This document shows, piece after piece, positions 19,144-28,419 of a DNA stretch of 64,000 bases. The stretch comes from an uncultured Paracoccaceae bacterium. Its GTDB lineage: Bacteria > Pseudomonadota > Alphaproteobacteria > Rhodobacterales > Rhodobacteraceae. Positions within the stretch are counted from its first letter, which is position 1; each line of letters opens with the position of its first letter. The DNA lies in contig CANLVP010000003.1 in NCBI GenBank assembly GCA_947494675.1, positions 545,791 through 609,790 of the forward strand. Direction: 5' to 3'. A program made the translations under genes and the position numbers. Below the pieces are notes generated by a model. The model ran no database searches. It was given only the letters and a program-made list of their open reading frames with translations, and was not told the origin of the DNA.

Positions 19144-20067
19144 TTAACGCGAGAACAGAGTGCGGCAAAGAGGTGAGGGAAGTACAAGCGCACACACCGC
19201 GCCAAACAACGTCAAAGCACCGCGCTTAGGTGAGGCGAAAAAGGCGGATGGACAGACGACAAGACCGGACAGTGCAAAACGCAACGCAAGTGTGCGGCCC
19301 TGCCCCAGCCGCAGTGCGCGACGGGCAAGATAACGTTGATAGACGGCGTTTGATGCGGCATCCGGTTTGAAACCAAACGTTGCGGCGGTTTTGAGGACAG
19401 CTTTGCGACTGGTTTCCATGGCCCGAAGGTCAGATGAAAGGCCATAGGGGCTGGCGCGGTAATAGGTCTGAACAGACGGAAGACCCACAACATTTGCGCC
19501 GTGCCCGACAAGCCGGACCAGCCATTCTAAGTCTTCATTGTGAACTGCATTCTCGTCGAACCCGCCAGATTTTGCGAAAAGGGCACGCCTGATAGAAAGG
19601 TTGGACATCGTGCAAACCGGGTTTTCGCTCAGCAACATCGGGATGTGCAAAGGCGTAGACGGTACGGTCGACGTGGCAGATACGACTGATGGGTGATCGC
19701 GAAAGAAGGCTACTTTGCCAAACGCGGCATCGACAGAATGGTCCGAGAATTCAGCGTTCAGCTCGGCCAGCTTGCGTGCTGCCCAAAGGTCGTCGGCGTC
19801 GCAAAATGCGATGATCTCACCCATTGCGAGCGTCAAGGCGCCATGATTGCGCGCTGCACTTGGACCTTTGCGCGGATTGTGGACCAGAACGATACGGGGG
19901 TCTGAAGCGCGCACAGCCGCGATGATCTGAGTTGTCGCGTCCGTTGATCCGTCATCAACGCAAATGGCTTCCCAGTTTGAGACTGTTTGTGCCTGAAGGC
20001 TACGCAGCGTCTCCAGAATTGTCTCGGCAGCATTGAAGCAAGGGATAATGATTGAAAAGCGTGTCAT
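19144..20067 (-). CDS. Glycosyltransferase family 2
   Basis: 307 residues, paralogous in organisation to the next gene. Motifs are SIIIPCFNAAET, CVDDGSTDAT and AFCDADDLWAARK. The ATG at 20067 overlaps the flippase stop codon (ATGA), giving tight coupling to the exporter of the same repeat unit. A hydrophobic C-terminal stretch (ALTLFGAVCALVLPSP) may anchor it to the membrane. Confidence 0.88.
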   Translation of the reverse strand: MTRFSIIIPCFNAAETILETLRSLQAQTVSNWEAICVDDGSTDATTQIIAAVRASDPRIVLVHNPRKGPSAARNHGALTLAMGEIIAFCDADDLWAARKLAELNAEFSDHSVDAAFGKVAFFRDHPSVVSATSTVPSTPLHIPMLLSENPVCTMSNLSIRRALFAKSGGFDENAVHNEDLEWLVRLVGHGANVVGLPSVQTYYRASPYGLSSDLRAMETSRKAVLKTAATFGFKPDAASNAVYQRYLARRALRLGQGRTLALRFALSGLVVCPSAFFASPKRGALTLFGAVCALVLPSPLCRTLFSR

Positions 20068-21305
20068 GATTGGACCTCTGCGCCACGAATGGAAAATGCG
20101 ATTCTGATTGCGGGGATTGAAGCGCCGATGAAGATCAGGGTGGCCGTGACCGCGTATCCGGTCGCAACATACGTCAGGCCCATCGGAGCAAGGAGGTAGG
20201 TATTCAGGACAATTCCGCCAGCGAGGCCTATGGTGACCCAAAGTTCGATGTCAGGGCGATTGTTGGCACGGAGCCATCCGGCAGCAGCGGTCCAGATCGT
20301 CGTCGGAATGGCCACCAAACACAAAATCGAAACGATGTTCGCGATACCGGCCCAGTCGTTACCCAATAAGAAGGGGACGTAGATCGGTGCCATCAAAGCC
20401 TGAAGAATGACGATGGGACTGATCACGGCAACGCCCGCTATGAGGCTGCCGCGCAGCGCGCTGATCCGATCAGTGGACTGTGTCAGATGTGGGAACAGGA
20501 CGGTTGAGAATGCAGCCGTAAATGCGTTCGACAGGCTGAGACCGGCATTGAAGGCCATGAAGTAGAGCCCCAGCGCTTCCGCTCCCAACGTCATGCCGAC
20601 GACCATCTTGTCAGCTTGCAGCCGCAGCGCCTTGACCACTTCAACACCCAAAACTGCCCAACCAAACTGGATGAATGGACGCAGCGGCGCATACCCGGCG
20701 GCGTGATCCTTGGCCCAGGGATGCAGCCGGCGCACCGCAATCAGCCAGATTGGGGCCGACAGGACGCGCGGCAGGATCATCGCAATCGCCGATGGCCAGA
20801 CAAGCACCAAAAGCACCGAGATCAAGTTGGCACCCACAATTTGCGCACCCGCAATTGATGCAGTCCTTTTGAGCATGCCTGCCCGCATGGCCAGCGCGAC
20901 GTTTACAAGCCCACCCGGCATGAACAGGTATTCCGCACCCAAAAGCAGGATCAAGATTGCCAGTGTCGCGCTACCACCAGCCCAGTAATATCCGCCTGCA
21001 ATGGCTGCCTGAACTAAGAAAAGCCCAAGACACCATGCCCAGAAAATCCGATGTGCTGTGGCGCAGGTCGCGGCCAAATCGCAGTCTTTGGCCGCAATGA
21101 TCCGTTGTCCAACGCCGTTTTCTGTCAAAGCTTTCAGAATGTCGCCAGCCGCAATGGCGGTCGCCGCGATCCCGATCTCTTTGAGGTCAAGCGTGCGTGC
21201 CACGGCCACAACGACCAACAACCTAGACGCCTTGGCCGCAACCTCGGATGCGCCGTAGGCCATCAGGTTCGCAATCAGTGCTTTGGTGTTCGATGCGGGC
21301 TTCAC
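20064..21305 (-). CDS. Wzx-type oligosaccharide flippase (MATE/MOP superfamily)
   Basis: About 413 residues with roughly 12 hydrophobic segments, beginning LMAYGASEVAAKASRLLVVVAVARTL as in polysaccharide flippases. The GTG at 21305 is my choice but the ribosome site is weak, so the start is uncertain; the frame remains open upstream. It should move the lipid-linked repeat unit across the inner membrane before polymerisation. It is the first gene of the - strand operon and faces the export-protein gene across about 190 bases that contain a CCTATCC palindrome. Confidence 0.84.
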   Translation of the reverse strand: MKPASNTKALIANLMAYGASEVAAKASRLLVVVAVARTLDLKEIGIAATAIAAGDILKALTENGVGQRIIAAKDCDLAATCATAHRIFWAWCLGLFLVQAAIAGGYYWAGGSATLAILILLLGAEYLFMPGGLVNVALAMRAGMLKRTASIAGAQIVGANLISVLLVLVWPSAIAMILPRVLSAPIWLIAVRRLHPWAKDHAAGYAPLRPFIQFGWAVLGVEVVKALRLQADKMVVGMTLGAEALGLYFMAFNAGLSLSNAFTAAFSTVLFPHLTQSTDRISALRGSLIAGVAVISPIVILQALMAPIYVPFLLGNDWAGIANIVSILCLVAIPTTIWTAAAGWLRANNRPDIELWVTIGLAGGIVLNTYLLAPMGLTYVATGYAVTATLIFIGASIPAIRIAFSIRGAEVQS

Positions 21306-21404
21306 AGGCGAGTTCCAGTCTTGGTTCGTAGACTGGTCTAGCAATTGACCGCATCTCGTGTCTCGGGCGCCTTGGGGCAGGTTCCTTGCGCAAATGGGCA
21401 ACAA

Positions 21405-21422
21405 CCTATCCTTTAGGATATG
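21405..21422. promoter_or_regulatory. EPS palindrome, copy 1
   Basis: CCTATCC-TTTA-GGATATG, an 18-base inverted repeat with one mismatch to the perfect form CCTATCC-N4-GGATAGG. It ends 76 bases before the export-protein start and is also 100 bases upstream of the divergent flippase gene, so it could control both. Confidence 0.7.
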
Positions 21423-21498
21423 ATGCGGCTCTATTGCTGCATGGACCGGCGCTAGCGCTTGCCTTAGGATACCTCCAAACATGTGACGCGAGGCAAAA

Positions 21499-22707
21499 GT
21501 GGCATTCAAAACAACGGCCAGCACTGCGCTCTTGCCATTTTTGGTTGTCGCAGCGTGCAACACCTATGATCCGCCCGACAATATTGAGGGCGTGTCAGTC
21601 GGGGATGCGTATCAAGCACAATATCGCGAACCTACTGTTACGCGCGAAGATGCCAGATATCTGCGCTCAGCTGCATTGAACGCATCCAAATGCTTGCCGC
21701 TTGGCGGGGCAACGGGCAAAGGCAGCACGATTGCCGCATCCGCATTGCAGGGCGAGCGTCTGACCCGAAATGATCTTGTCGATGTGCGTGTCGGCGATGA
21801 CGAAACCTTCAACGGGAACTACGTCATTTCGCGCGATGGGACGCTCAAACTGCCGTTTCTGAGCCCGGTACGCGCGCAGGGCCGCAGCACAAGCCAGATC
21901 GAAGCGGACGTCGAACGGCAACTTCTGTCGAATGACTTTTATGTAGAACCCCCAAGAATTTCTGTCCGGGCAGCCGATTTTGCTTCTGTGACTGTCGGTG
22001 TATCTGGTGCGGTGTTCGAACCGAGGACCGTGGAGATCGGCGGCGTGCCCGGAGACAGCGTTGATGGACGCAGGCAAGATGCACTTGGCGCTTCCACAGA
22101 GGCCCGAAACCTCTCTGCCGCGCTGAGGTCGGCGGGGGGCGTCCGCCCTGATGCCGATATTTCCGCGATTGAAGTGCGGCGCAACGGACAAGTCTTCCGC
22201 CTTGATATGAGGGGCGTCTTCGAAGGCCGGAACGCCGTTGACATAATGTTGCTGACTGGTGACGAGGTCTCGGTCCCGAGCCGGCAATGCTTCCAAGAAG
22301 ACCTTATGCGGCCCAGTCCCATTAGCCCGCCGGGGGTGAGCTTGTTCCTGTCAAACTTGACCCAACCGGCGACCAACAACGCTTCTTCCGCCATCGGCCA
22401 AACCGTTCGCGAAGTGCCCTATGGCACGCGTTACATGCAAGCGGTGATCGATTCCAACTGTGTCGGCGGACCACGTTCCACGAGCGCGGATCGCTCGTCC
22501 GTCTTGTTTTCACGAAATCCTGTTACGGGGGTTTCGGCAGTTATCGAACGAGATATTGAGGATCTGCTCCGCCGCGCGGATCGGGATGACTACGACCCGT
22601 ATCTGCTACCCGGTGATGCGCTCGCCTGCTATGACAGCACCGTCACCAATATCACCGAGATTGGGCGGGTACTTGGTGTGATTGGGGCCGTCACTTTTTT
22701 GCGTTAG
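21499..22707 (+). CDS. Polysaccharide export outer-membrane lipoprotein (Wza/KpsD-like)
   Basis: 402 residues with GTG start. A lipoprotein signal ends at LVVAAC (lipidated Cys near residue 20). The polysaccharide export domain (about residues 85-165) shows GERLTRNDLVDVRVGDDETF and ISRDGTLKLPFL, followed by an SLBB-like segment (VTVGVSGAVFEPRTVEI). It forms the outer-membrane export channel for the polymer. Its 3' end overlaps the convergent histidine-kinase gene by four bases. Confidence 0.87.
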   Translation: MAFKTTASTALLPFLVVAACNTYDPPDNIEGVSVGDAYQAQYREPTVTREDARYLRSAALNASKCLPLGGATGKGSTIAASALQGERLTRNDLVDVRVGDDETFNGNYVISRDGTLKLPFLSPVRAQGRSTSQIEADVERQLLSNDFYVEPPRISVRAADFASVTVGVSGAVFEPRTVEIGGVPGDSVDGRRQDALGASTEARNLSAALRSAGGVRPDADISAIEVRRNGQVFRLDMRGVFEGRNAVDIMLLTGDEVSVPSRQCFQEDLMRPSPISPPGVSLFLSNLTQPATNNASSAIGQTVREVPYGTRYMQAVIDSNCVGGPRSTSADRSSVLFSRNPVTGVSAVIERDIEDLLRRADRDDYDPYLLPGDALACYDSTVTNITEIGRVLGVIGAVTFLR

Positions 22708-25202
22708 ACCATCGCCGATTTCGACGTACGCCATAATTGAGGCAGGCCGTCAATCAGGTCTAAAACATCGCTGTCTTGACCGGACTTCGCGGCCGCTTCA
22801 ATCCGTTTAAGGTGCTCTCTCAGTGCAACAGCACCAAATACGGCTGCACTCCCCGCAACTTTATGGGCGCGATTGGCAATGTCGGCACGGTCGTGACGCT
22901 CGGCCGTTTCTAGCCAGTCGATCAGGTCGTCCACTTCGGTGCCAAAACGCGTCATGAGTTTGCGAAAGGCATCTTCTCCCAGCGCGTCTTTGGTTTCAGA
23001 CGCATGCTTGGTGTTGATGACAATCAAACCGTCCGATGGCACTTGCTGATGACCTAGCTGTAAAACCTGGCGCAGCGCTGCTTTTGTCAAAGGCTTTGTC
23101 AGAACGCCATCCATACCAACGGAGATAAAGTTCTCTTGCTCGTCCGGCATCGCATTTGCAGTGAGTGCGATAATTTTGGATTTCGCGGACTGACCTTGCC
23201 CGGCACGGATCGTGCGGGTGGCTGTGCGGCCATCCATAACCGGCATACTGATGTCCATCAGGATCAGATCATAGTTTATTTCATTGGCGAGATGGACACC
23301 CTGCTGACCATCCACTGCTTCGGTGACCCAGTGCCCATCAAGTTCAAGCATCTCCCGCGCGACGACACGGTTGATTTCGTTGTCTTCGACCAAAAGCACA
23401 TTCAGCCGGCCAAGCGCCTCTGCCACGACGTCGGGCTGATTGGTCTCTGTATCGGGGTCAGCAAGCGTGACAGGCAATTCAACGAAGAACTTACTGCCCT
23501 CGCCCTCGCGGCTCTCCAGCCAAATCTTGCCGTTCAACGCACTCACAAAGCGTTTTGCGATACTCAGACCAAGCCCCGTGCCGCCAACATCTCTGTCGTA
23601 TGCCGTGTTGCCAGTCACGAAGTCATCAAATATCCGATCCGCCAGCTCCGCAGAAATGCCCGGCCCCGTGTCTGAGATTTCGAACGTGATGGAGTTCCCG
23701 TCATCAGCCTGTTGACTATGCGCAGTTAAGGACACTTTGCCACGCTTGGTGAATTTAACCGCGTTTCCGATCAGGTTCATCAGGATATGTTGCAGACGGT
23801 CATGATCCGACTTGATCCAGTTGAGCGGAAGGCCTTCCCAACCCCAGTCCAGCGTCGTCTCGTTCGCGGCTGCCATGCTGGATTGACTGTCGATAATGTC
23901 CTGCAATAGCGCTGACACATTCACGGGTTCTGATCGCGTACTCAGCTTGCCCGCATCATATCGCGTTATGTCCAGAACGTCTGAAATGTGGCTCATCAAA
24001 AGTCGCCCTGACGTCTCCATATTGCGCATGTAGCGGCTTTGCGCCGTATTCAGCTTGGTGTCGCGCAAGAGGTCCATATTGCCTAACAGCCCATTCAGAG
24101 GCGTCCGGATTTCATGGCTCATCGTCGCAAGAAAGTCGGTCTTCAGTTTTTCGCCTGCCAACGCTTTGTCACGCGCTGCAACCAATTCTTCCTGATCGGC
24201 CACGCGCTTAGAGATATCGCGCAGAAAAGCGACGAACATCTCACCCTCGGCAGTGACGGCCGACTGAATTGTAAGTTCGACGGGAAAGTGTTCCCCGTTT
24301 GCGCGTTTGGCCTCAAGCGTGACGCGACCTTTACCGACAACGCGCTTTTGCCCACCGTTCCGCATCCGCTCCATGCCTGCGTCATGCGCGTCGCGCAAAT
24401 GGTCCGGCACGATCACTTCACCGATTTCTTTACCGATGACATCTTCGAAGTTGTGGCCAAAAATCGCTTCGGCGGCGGGACTGAATTCGATGATCCTGCC
24501 CTCTTCGTTACTGACAATGACACCATCCAAAGACGTGCCAATCACCGTGTTCATGCGGTCCGCAGTAAGCTTTTGTTCCCGTTCACGCTCGGTCGTGCGA
24601 AGGTTCATGCGATTAAGGTAGTATACAAAAAAAGCGAGCGCCCCGATGAGGCTGGCCAAGACCACAGCAAGTTGGGTCATGGTTCTCGCAACGGCCAACC
24701 TCTGATTGTCGGCGGTGATGGCGAACTGCTCAAGGCCGGAATTGGCTAACCGCCGAATTACGGGCCGAATCTCCGCCGACATAACCTGTAGCTTTGGCAA
24801 TTGGGTCAGGAAATAAGCGTCATCTGCATCGATGATTTCAACACTGTCTTCCAGGAATCTCACGATTTGGGCAAGCTGCTGGTTAAAGGTTTCATTGGTG
24901 CGCAGATCCTCAAAAACGCTGGCACGACCAACAGTATTGATGCGGCTATAAAAGACATCGAATTTGCGGCGAATGTCATTTAGATCCGACTCTGGTGCCG
25001 AAGCGCGCGTCGAGAACTCAAGGAATTCGACTTCGGTCTGGGACAGCGCCCACTGAACATTATCGGAGCTTGCGGAGCCCAACAGCCGTATCTCTCGAGA
25101 GACATTATAGGTCAGCAGCGCAATTGCGGCCAAAGCCACAAAACCAGCCAATACCGCGACGGTACGACTGGTTTTGGCTCGCTCGTGAGTGGTGGCTGAC
25201 AA
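22704..25202 (-). CDS. Hybrid sensor histidine kinase with PAS, receiver and HPt domains
   Basis: 832 residues, TTG start with AGAGG upstream. Order: membrane segment about 14-33, periplasmic helical domain about 35-170, second membrane segment about 177-196, PAS about 215-330, HisKA with phospho-His in ATMSHEIRTP (H363), HATPase with N-box (LIGNAVKF) and G-boxes (DTGPGI, GGTGLGL), receiver with phospho-Asp in LILMDISMP (D650), and C-terminal HPt with IANRAHKVAGSA (H780). This is an ArcB/BarA-type phosphorelay. It lies inside the exopolysaccharide locus and directly follows a secreted protein gene that may be its ligand partner. The NarL-type regulator at 28420 is a plausible target. Confidence 0.9.
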   Translation of the reverse strand: MSATTHERAKTSRTVAVLAGFVALAAIALLTYNVSREIRLLGSASSDNVQWALSQTEVEFLEFSTRASAPESDLNDIRRKFDVFYSRINTVGRASVFEDLRTNETFNQQLAQIVRFLEDSVEIIDADDAYFLTQLPKLQVMSAEIRPVIRRLANSGLEQFAITADNQRLAVARTMTQLAVVLASLIGALAFFVYYLNRMNLRTTEREREQKLTADRMNTVIGTSLDGVIVSNEEGRIIEFSPAAEAIFGHNFEDVIGKEIGEVIVPDHLRDAHDAGMERMRNGGQKRVVGKGRVTLEAKRANGEHFPVELTIQSAVTAEGEMFVAFLRDISKRVADQEELVAARDKALAGEKLKTDFLATMSHEIRTPLNGLLGNMDLLRDTKLNTAQSRYMRNMETSGRLLMSHISDVLDITRYDAGKLSTRSEPVNVSALLQDIIDSQSSMAAANETTLDWGWEGLPLNWIKSDHDRLQHILMNLIGNAVKFTKRGKVSLTAHSQQADDGNSITFEISDTGPGISAELADRIFDDFVTGNTAYDRDVGGTGLGLSIAKRFVSALNGKIWLESREGEGSKFFVELPVTLADPDTETNQPDVVAEALGRLNVLLVEDNEINRVVAREMLELDGHWVTEAVDGQQGVHLANEINYDLILMDISMPVMDGRTATRTIRAGQGQSAKSKIIALTANAMPDEQENFISVGMDGVLTKPLTKAALRQVLQLGHQQVPSDGLIVINTKHASETKDALGEDAFRKLMTRFGTEVDDLIDWLETAERHDRADIANRAHKVAGSAAVFGAVALREHLKRIEAAAKSGQDSDVLDLIDGLPQLWRTSKSAMV

Positions 25203-25243
25203 ATTAGGAACCTCTGGGCCAGATTGGGGGCTGCCCCAGTGGG

Positions 25244-25759
25244 TTACTTCACGACTTCAATTCTGTCGAGTTGCCAGATACTGCGAGAATAGATGACCTC
25301 AGAGCGGTAATCCGAGCTGTTGTCATATGGGTAGATGATCCAGAGCGGCCCTTTATCACGAACGGACATCTCTTCGCCGTCCATGAAATAGGCAATGATC
25401 GGGCCGCCTTCGACCGCGTCGCTGACTGGGATCTCGACGGTATAGTCATTGATCGCTGTAGCAAGGAACGTGCCGGCTTCGGCGCCAACGAGCTCGGCAA
25501 ATACGTGCAACGACACACCTTCAAACGTATGTACACCGTCAGTCCAGATCGTTTCGGTCTCGAATGACGCGCTGTCCAAGTCAGACAGCGCGGTAAGGTC
25601 AAGCTGAAGCGTGTCTTCGACATTCACGACGTCGATCTCACCGGCGACGGTCAGAAGGACATCACCACTAGGCGCCGGGAAATTTTGTGCGAAGGCCACC
25701 GTTCCCAATCCCATCGCGAAAATCAGGCTAAGACCGACGGCCTTGATGAACTTGATCAT
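25244..25759 (-). CDS. Secreted molybdopterin-oxidoreductase-fold protein lacking cysteine
   Basis: 171 residues. The ATG at 25759 has GAGGAGCT upstream. A signal peptide ends near AFAQ (residue 23). The mature part resembles the oxidoreductase molybdopterin-binding (sulfite-oxidase-like) domain: LLTVAGEIDV, HTFEGVSLHVFAELVGA and RDKGPLWIIYPYD. No cysteine is present anywhere in the protein, so the usual molybdenum-coordinating thiolate is missing and enzymatic activity is unlikely. It is transcribed just ahead of the hybrid kinase (42-base gap), so a periplasmic sensing role is the better guess. Confidence 0.75.
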   Translation of the reverse strand: MIKFIKAVGLSLIFAMGLGTVAFAQNFPAPSGDVLLTVAGEIDVVNVEDTLQLDLTALSDLDSASFETETIWTDGVHTFEGVSLHVFAELVGAEAGTFLATAINDYTVEIPVSDAVEGGPIIAYFMDGEEMSVRDKGPLWIIYPYDNSSDYRSEVIYSRSIWQLDRIEVVK

Positions 25760-25833
25760 TGAAAGCTCCTCAGTTGTTGAAGGCTTCATTGCAGAACCCG
25801 CCGCAATTTGCACTTGGGCATCAGGATAAGGGA

Positions 25834-25851
25834 CCTATCCTTTCGGATAGG
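25834..25851. promoter_or_regulatory. EPS palindrome, copy 2 (perfect)
   Basis: CCTATCC-TTTC-GGATAGG, a perfect 18-base inverted repeat. It lies 74 bases upstream of the ATG of the secreted protein/kinase operon on the - strand. A further half-like GGATAAG sits at 25824-25830. It is the best example of the locus-specific operator. Confidence 0.75.
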
Positions 25852-25859
25852 ATCGGCCA

Positions 25860-26747
25860 TCATGCGGCAAATGAGTGTTGACCCACGCGGCCTGCAAGGA
25901 AGGCGGCAAAATCGCCGCCCAGTTCGGCACGTGCTAGTGCAAATGCGGCCGTTGCCTGCACGAACCCTTGAACAGAACCACAGTCAAAACGCTCCCCGGC
26001 AAAGCGGTAACCCGTGACGCCCGCAGCCTCGACATCAGCATTGATCGCATCGGTCAGCTGCAATTCGCCACCGGCCCCTGGAACGAGTGTATCCAATCGA
26101 TCAAAGATCGAAGGGCACAGGATATAGCGACCAACCACGGCTTTGGTCGAGGGAGCGACCTCGGGTGAAGGCTTTTCAACCATATCTTTGGCATGGGACA
26201 GACGCCCAAATTCGTTTGCGACATCCAGAACACCGTAGGACTGAGTGGCCTCGCGCGGGACATCCATTGTGGCGACCATATGCCCACCAACTTTAGCATG
26301 GGCTGCAACCATTTGCTTAAGCGCGCCGGTATCTCCGGCAATCACATCATCAGGCAGCAAAACGGCGAATGGTTCATTTCCAATCAGACGCTTGGCCTGC
26401 CGAACGGCGTGACCAAGCCCCAAAGGCTGGGCCTGACGCAGGATTGTCAGCGCACCTTCCGGCATACGGGTGCGTTCCAGCGCCGCCAAGGCGTCGGTCT
26501 TTCCCTTTGCGGCGAGTTGGTGCTCAAGCGCTGCTGCGGTGTCGAAATAATCCTCAAGAGCGCCTTTGCCAGCGGCCGAGACAAAGATAAACTCTTCAAT
26601 CCCCGCCTCGCGCGCTTCATCGACGGCGTATTGGATGAGTGGGCGATCTACCAGCGTCAGCATTTCCTTTGGAACCGACTTTGTAGCAGGCAGAAAACGG
26701 GTGCCCATACCAGCGACGGGAAATACAGCTTTGCGAACATGTGTCAT
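25860..26747 (-). CDS. galU: UTP-glucose-1-phosphate uridylyltransferase
   Basis: 295 residues, the usual length. The N-terminal nucleotide-binding segment is VFPVAGMGTRFLPATKSVPKEML; other family segments are FVSAAGKGALEDYFD and LPDDVIAG. It makes UDP-glucose from UTP and glucose-1-phosphate in the cytoplasm, the donor for polysaccharide assembly. It is transcribed after the fusion transferase gene (42-base gap) and ends just before the operator of the kinase operon. Whether this is the only galU of the cell cannot be seen. Confidence 0.93.
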   Translation of the reverse strand: MTHVRKAVFPVAGMGTRFLPATKSVPKEMLTLVDRPLIQYAVDEAREAGIEEFIFVSAAGKGALEDYFDTAAALEHQLAAKGKTDALAALERTRMPEGALTILRQAQPLGLGHAVRQAKRLIGNEPFAVLLPDDVIAGDTGALKQMVAAHAKVGGHMVATMDVPREATQSYGVLDVANEFGRLSHAKDMVEKPSPEVAPSTKAVVGRYILCPSIFDRLDTLVPGAGGELQLTDAINADVEAAGVTGYRFAGERFDCGSVQGFVQATAAFALARAELGGDFAAFLAGRVGQHSFAA

Positions 26748-26789
26748 TTCAAATTTCCTAGTTTGAGAGTGAATGAGGAGTGGGAGAGT

Positions 26790-28169
26790 TTAGTGAGCGC
26801 CACGGCCGGAGATGACAGCGCGAAAGGTCAGTGCAATTACGATGAGGTCCAGCATCACGGTCCGCGAACCGGCATAAGCAAGATCCATGTCGATCATCCG
26901 GTCAAAGCTGACATTTGCCCGACCCGAGACCTGCCAAACACCCGTGATGCCTGGCTTCACGGCAAGACGGCCATAGGCGCGTGCAGGATAGGCCTGCACC
27001 TCTGATAGCAGCGCGGGGCGCGGCCCAACGATCGACATCTCACCTTTGAGAACATTCAGAACTTGCGGTAACTCGTCGATGGAAGCACGGCGGATAAAGC
27101 GCCCAACACGTGTGATCCGCGGATCGGCTTTTGATTTGAAGCAGACGCCTTCACGGTCCGAAGTTTCAAGCAGGTCGCCGCGCAGGGCCTCGGCGTCCTG
27201 TACCATCGATCGGAACTTGAACATCGTGAAAGGTACGCCGTCCTTGCCGATCCGTGTTTGCTTGAAAAAGACCGGACCCTTGCTTTCCGCCTTCACGGCG
27301 AAGGCTGTTCCGATCAGGACGGGGGCCAGCAGGACAAGGGCAGAGGTCGAAACCGTCACATCCAAAGCACGCCGCAGGACAGCGGCCCCAGAAGCCTGAC
27401 GTGCAGCTGTGGCCGCCGCGCGGGCAAGAAAGGTGAAATTGCCAGACAGATACCGCTTGGCCAAACGGCGCGGCTCCATGGCAAGACGCCAAATCCATTC
27501 AGACCGAGCCTTGCGCACCCAAAGCGGTGCGCGGACGACGTTGCCAGCATAAAAATCCAGCGCGGCACCAACGCCCATGGTCAGATCGGCGTCCAGGAAT
27601 TGTGCGTTGCGATGCAGCCATGTCTCTTGCATCGGAACACCAAGGGCGACCAGCACGATATCGGCGCCGCTTTCGTTGATGTCTGCAATGACCGCCGCAT
27701 TGTCTTTCGCACCTTCATACCCATCGCGGGTGCCAGCGATGCGCAACTGCGGGATCTTGATCAGCAGGTTCAGCGCGGCCTTTTTCGCCGTCCCGGGGGT
27801 GCCCCCAAACAGATAGACCGACTTACCTAGCTTGGCCGCCTCTTCCAGAAGTTGCGGGATCAGGTCTGTTCCGTTGAGGTTGGCCTTGAGTTTTTGGCCG
27901 GTCATCTTTGCGGCCATTGCCACGCCGATCCCGTCCGGCAACAGAATGTCTGCACAATGAAGGGCTGTTTTGTACTGGCGGTCCTTGTGCATCACGTTGC
28001 AACAATGCGCGTTCACGAAAAAAGCCCTGCGCTGGCCAGGGGCCAGAAGCGCGGCGATCGCCACACTCGCCGATGCGTTTGACAGTGACAAACCCAGTGC
28101 CGGCAGAAAAGATGTCTTAAGGATTGTTGCGTAAGATGCCGTGTCAGTATTGAAGGTAGCGTGTTTCAT
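26790..28169 (-). CDS. Fusion of WecG/TagA/CpsF glycosyltransferase and initiating sugar-phosphate transferase
   Basis: 459 residues containing two usually separate enzymes. Residues about 45-240 are a GT26 (WecG/TagA/CpsF) domain with NAHCCNVM, LLPDGIGVAMAA, FGGTPGTA and VALGVPMQE. Residues about 265-459 are a bacterial sugar transferase (WbaP/PglC-like core) with KRALD-like opening (LRRALDVTVS), FKFRSMVQDAE, RRASIDELPQ and GPRP. The second domain loads the first sugar phosphate onto undecaprenyl phosphate; the first could add the second sugar. ATG at 28169; the longer frame upstream has no support. Confidence 0.88.
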   Translation of the reverse strand: MKHATFNTDTASYATILKTSFLPALGLSLSNASASVAIAALLAPGQRRAFFVNAHCCNVMHKDRQYKTALHCADILLPDGIGVAMAAKMTGQKLKANLNGTDLIPQLLEEAAKLGKSVYLFGGTPGTAKKAALNLLIKIPQLRIAGTRDGYEGAKDNAAVIADINESGADIVLVALGVPMQETWLHRNAQFLDADLTMGVGAALDFYAGNVVRAPLWVRKARSEWIWRLAMEPRRLAKRYLSGNFTFLARAAATAARQASGAAVLRRALDVTVSTSALVLLAPVLIGTAFAVKAESKGPVFFKQTRIGKDGVPFTMFKFRSMVQDAEALRGDLLETSDREGVCFKSKADPRITRVGRFIRRASIDELPQVLNVLKGEMSIVGPRPALLSEVQAYPARAYGRLAVKPGITGVWQVSGRANVSFDRMIDMDLAYAGSRTVMLDLIVIALTFRAVISGRGAH

Positions 28170-28316
28170 TTTGCCGGTCCTGCATTCGATTTCAGTTGCT
28201 ATTCTGATCAACGAAAACAAGGAGTTGGCTCAACAGAGCGGGCGGACAGGTCGGTGGGTCAAATGGCAAACGGACTGCCCATGTGAGCAGGCTCAGCGGT
28301 TCAGGAGGATGAGATT

Positions 28317-28334
28317 CCTATCCGAATGGGGGGA
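28317..28334. promoter_or_regulatory. EPS palindrome, copy 3 (degenerate)
   Basis: CCTATCC-GAAT-GGGGGGA keeps one perfect half-site, while the other half matches only at the GG. It lies 86 bases before the response-regulator start and 148 bases before the divergent fusion-transferase start. Because the other copies sit 74-90 bases before genes of the same locus it may be functional, possibly as a weak autoregulatory site. Confidence 0.45.
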
Positions 28335-28419
28335 CAAGACCTCCGGATTTCCCGTGTCTTTGGCCTTTGATTGGCCATAGTCAGGCAATAGGGTAGGAAA
28401 AAGCCGCAATGGACACGCT

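Noticed and set aside
21361-21480. A longer flippase start near 21563
   Set aside because: It would cover the promoter region with the palindrome and adds residues unlike the family; the GTG at 21305 fits better, although it remains uncertain.
25244-25759. Annotation as an active molybdenum oxidoreductase
   Set aside because: The protein has no cysteine to coordinate molybdenum.
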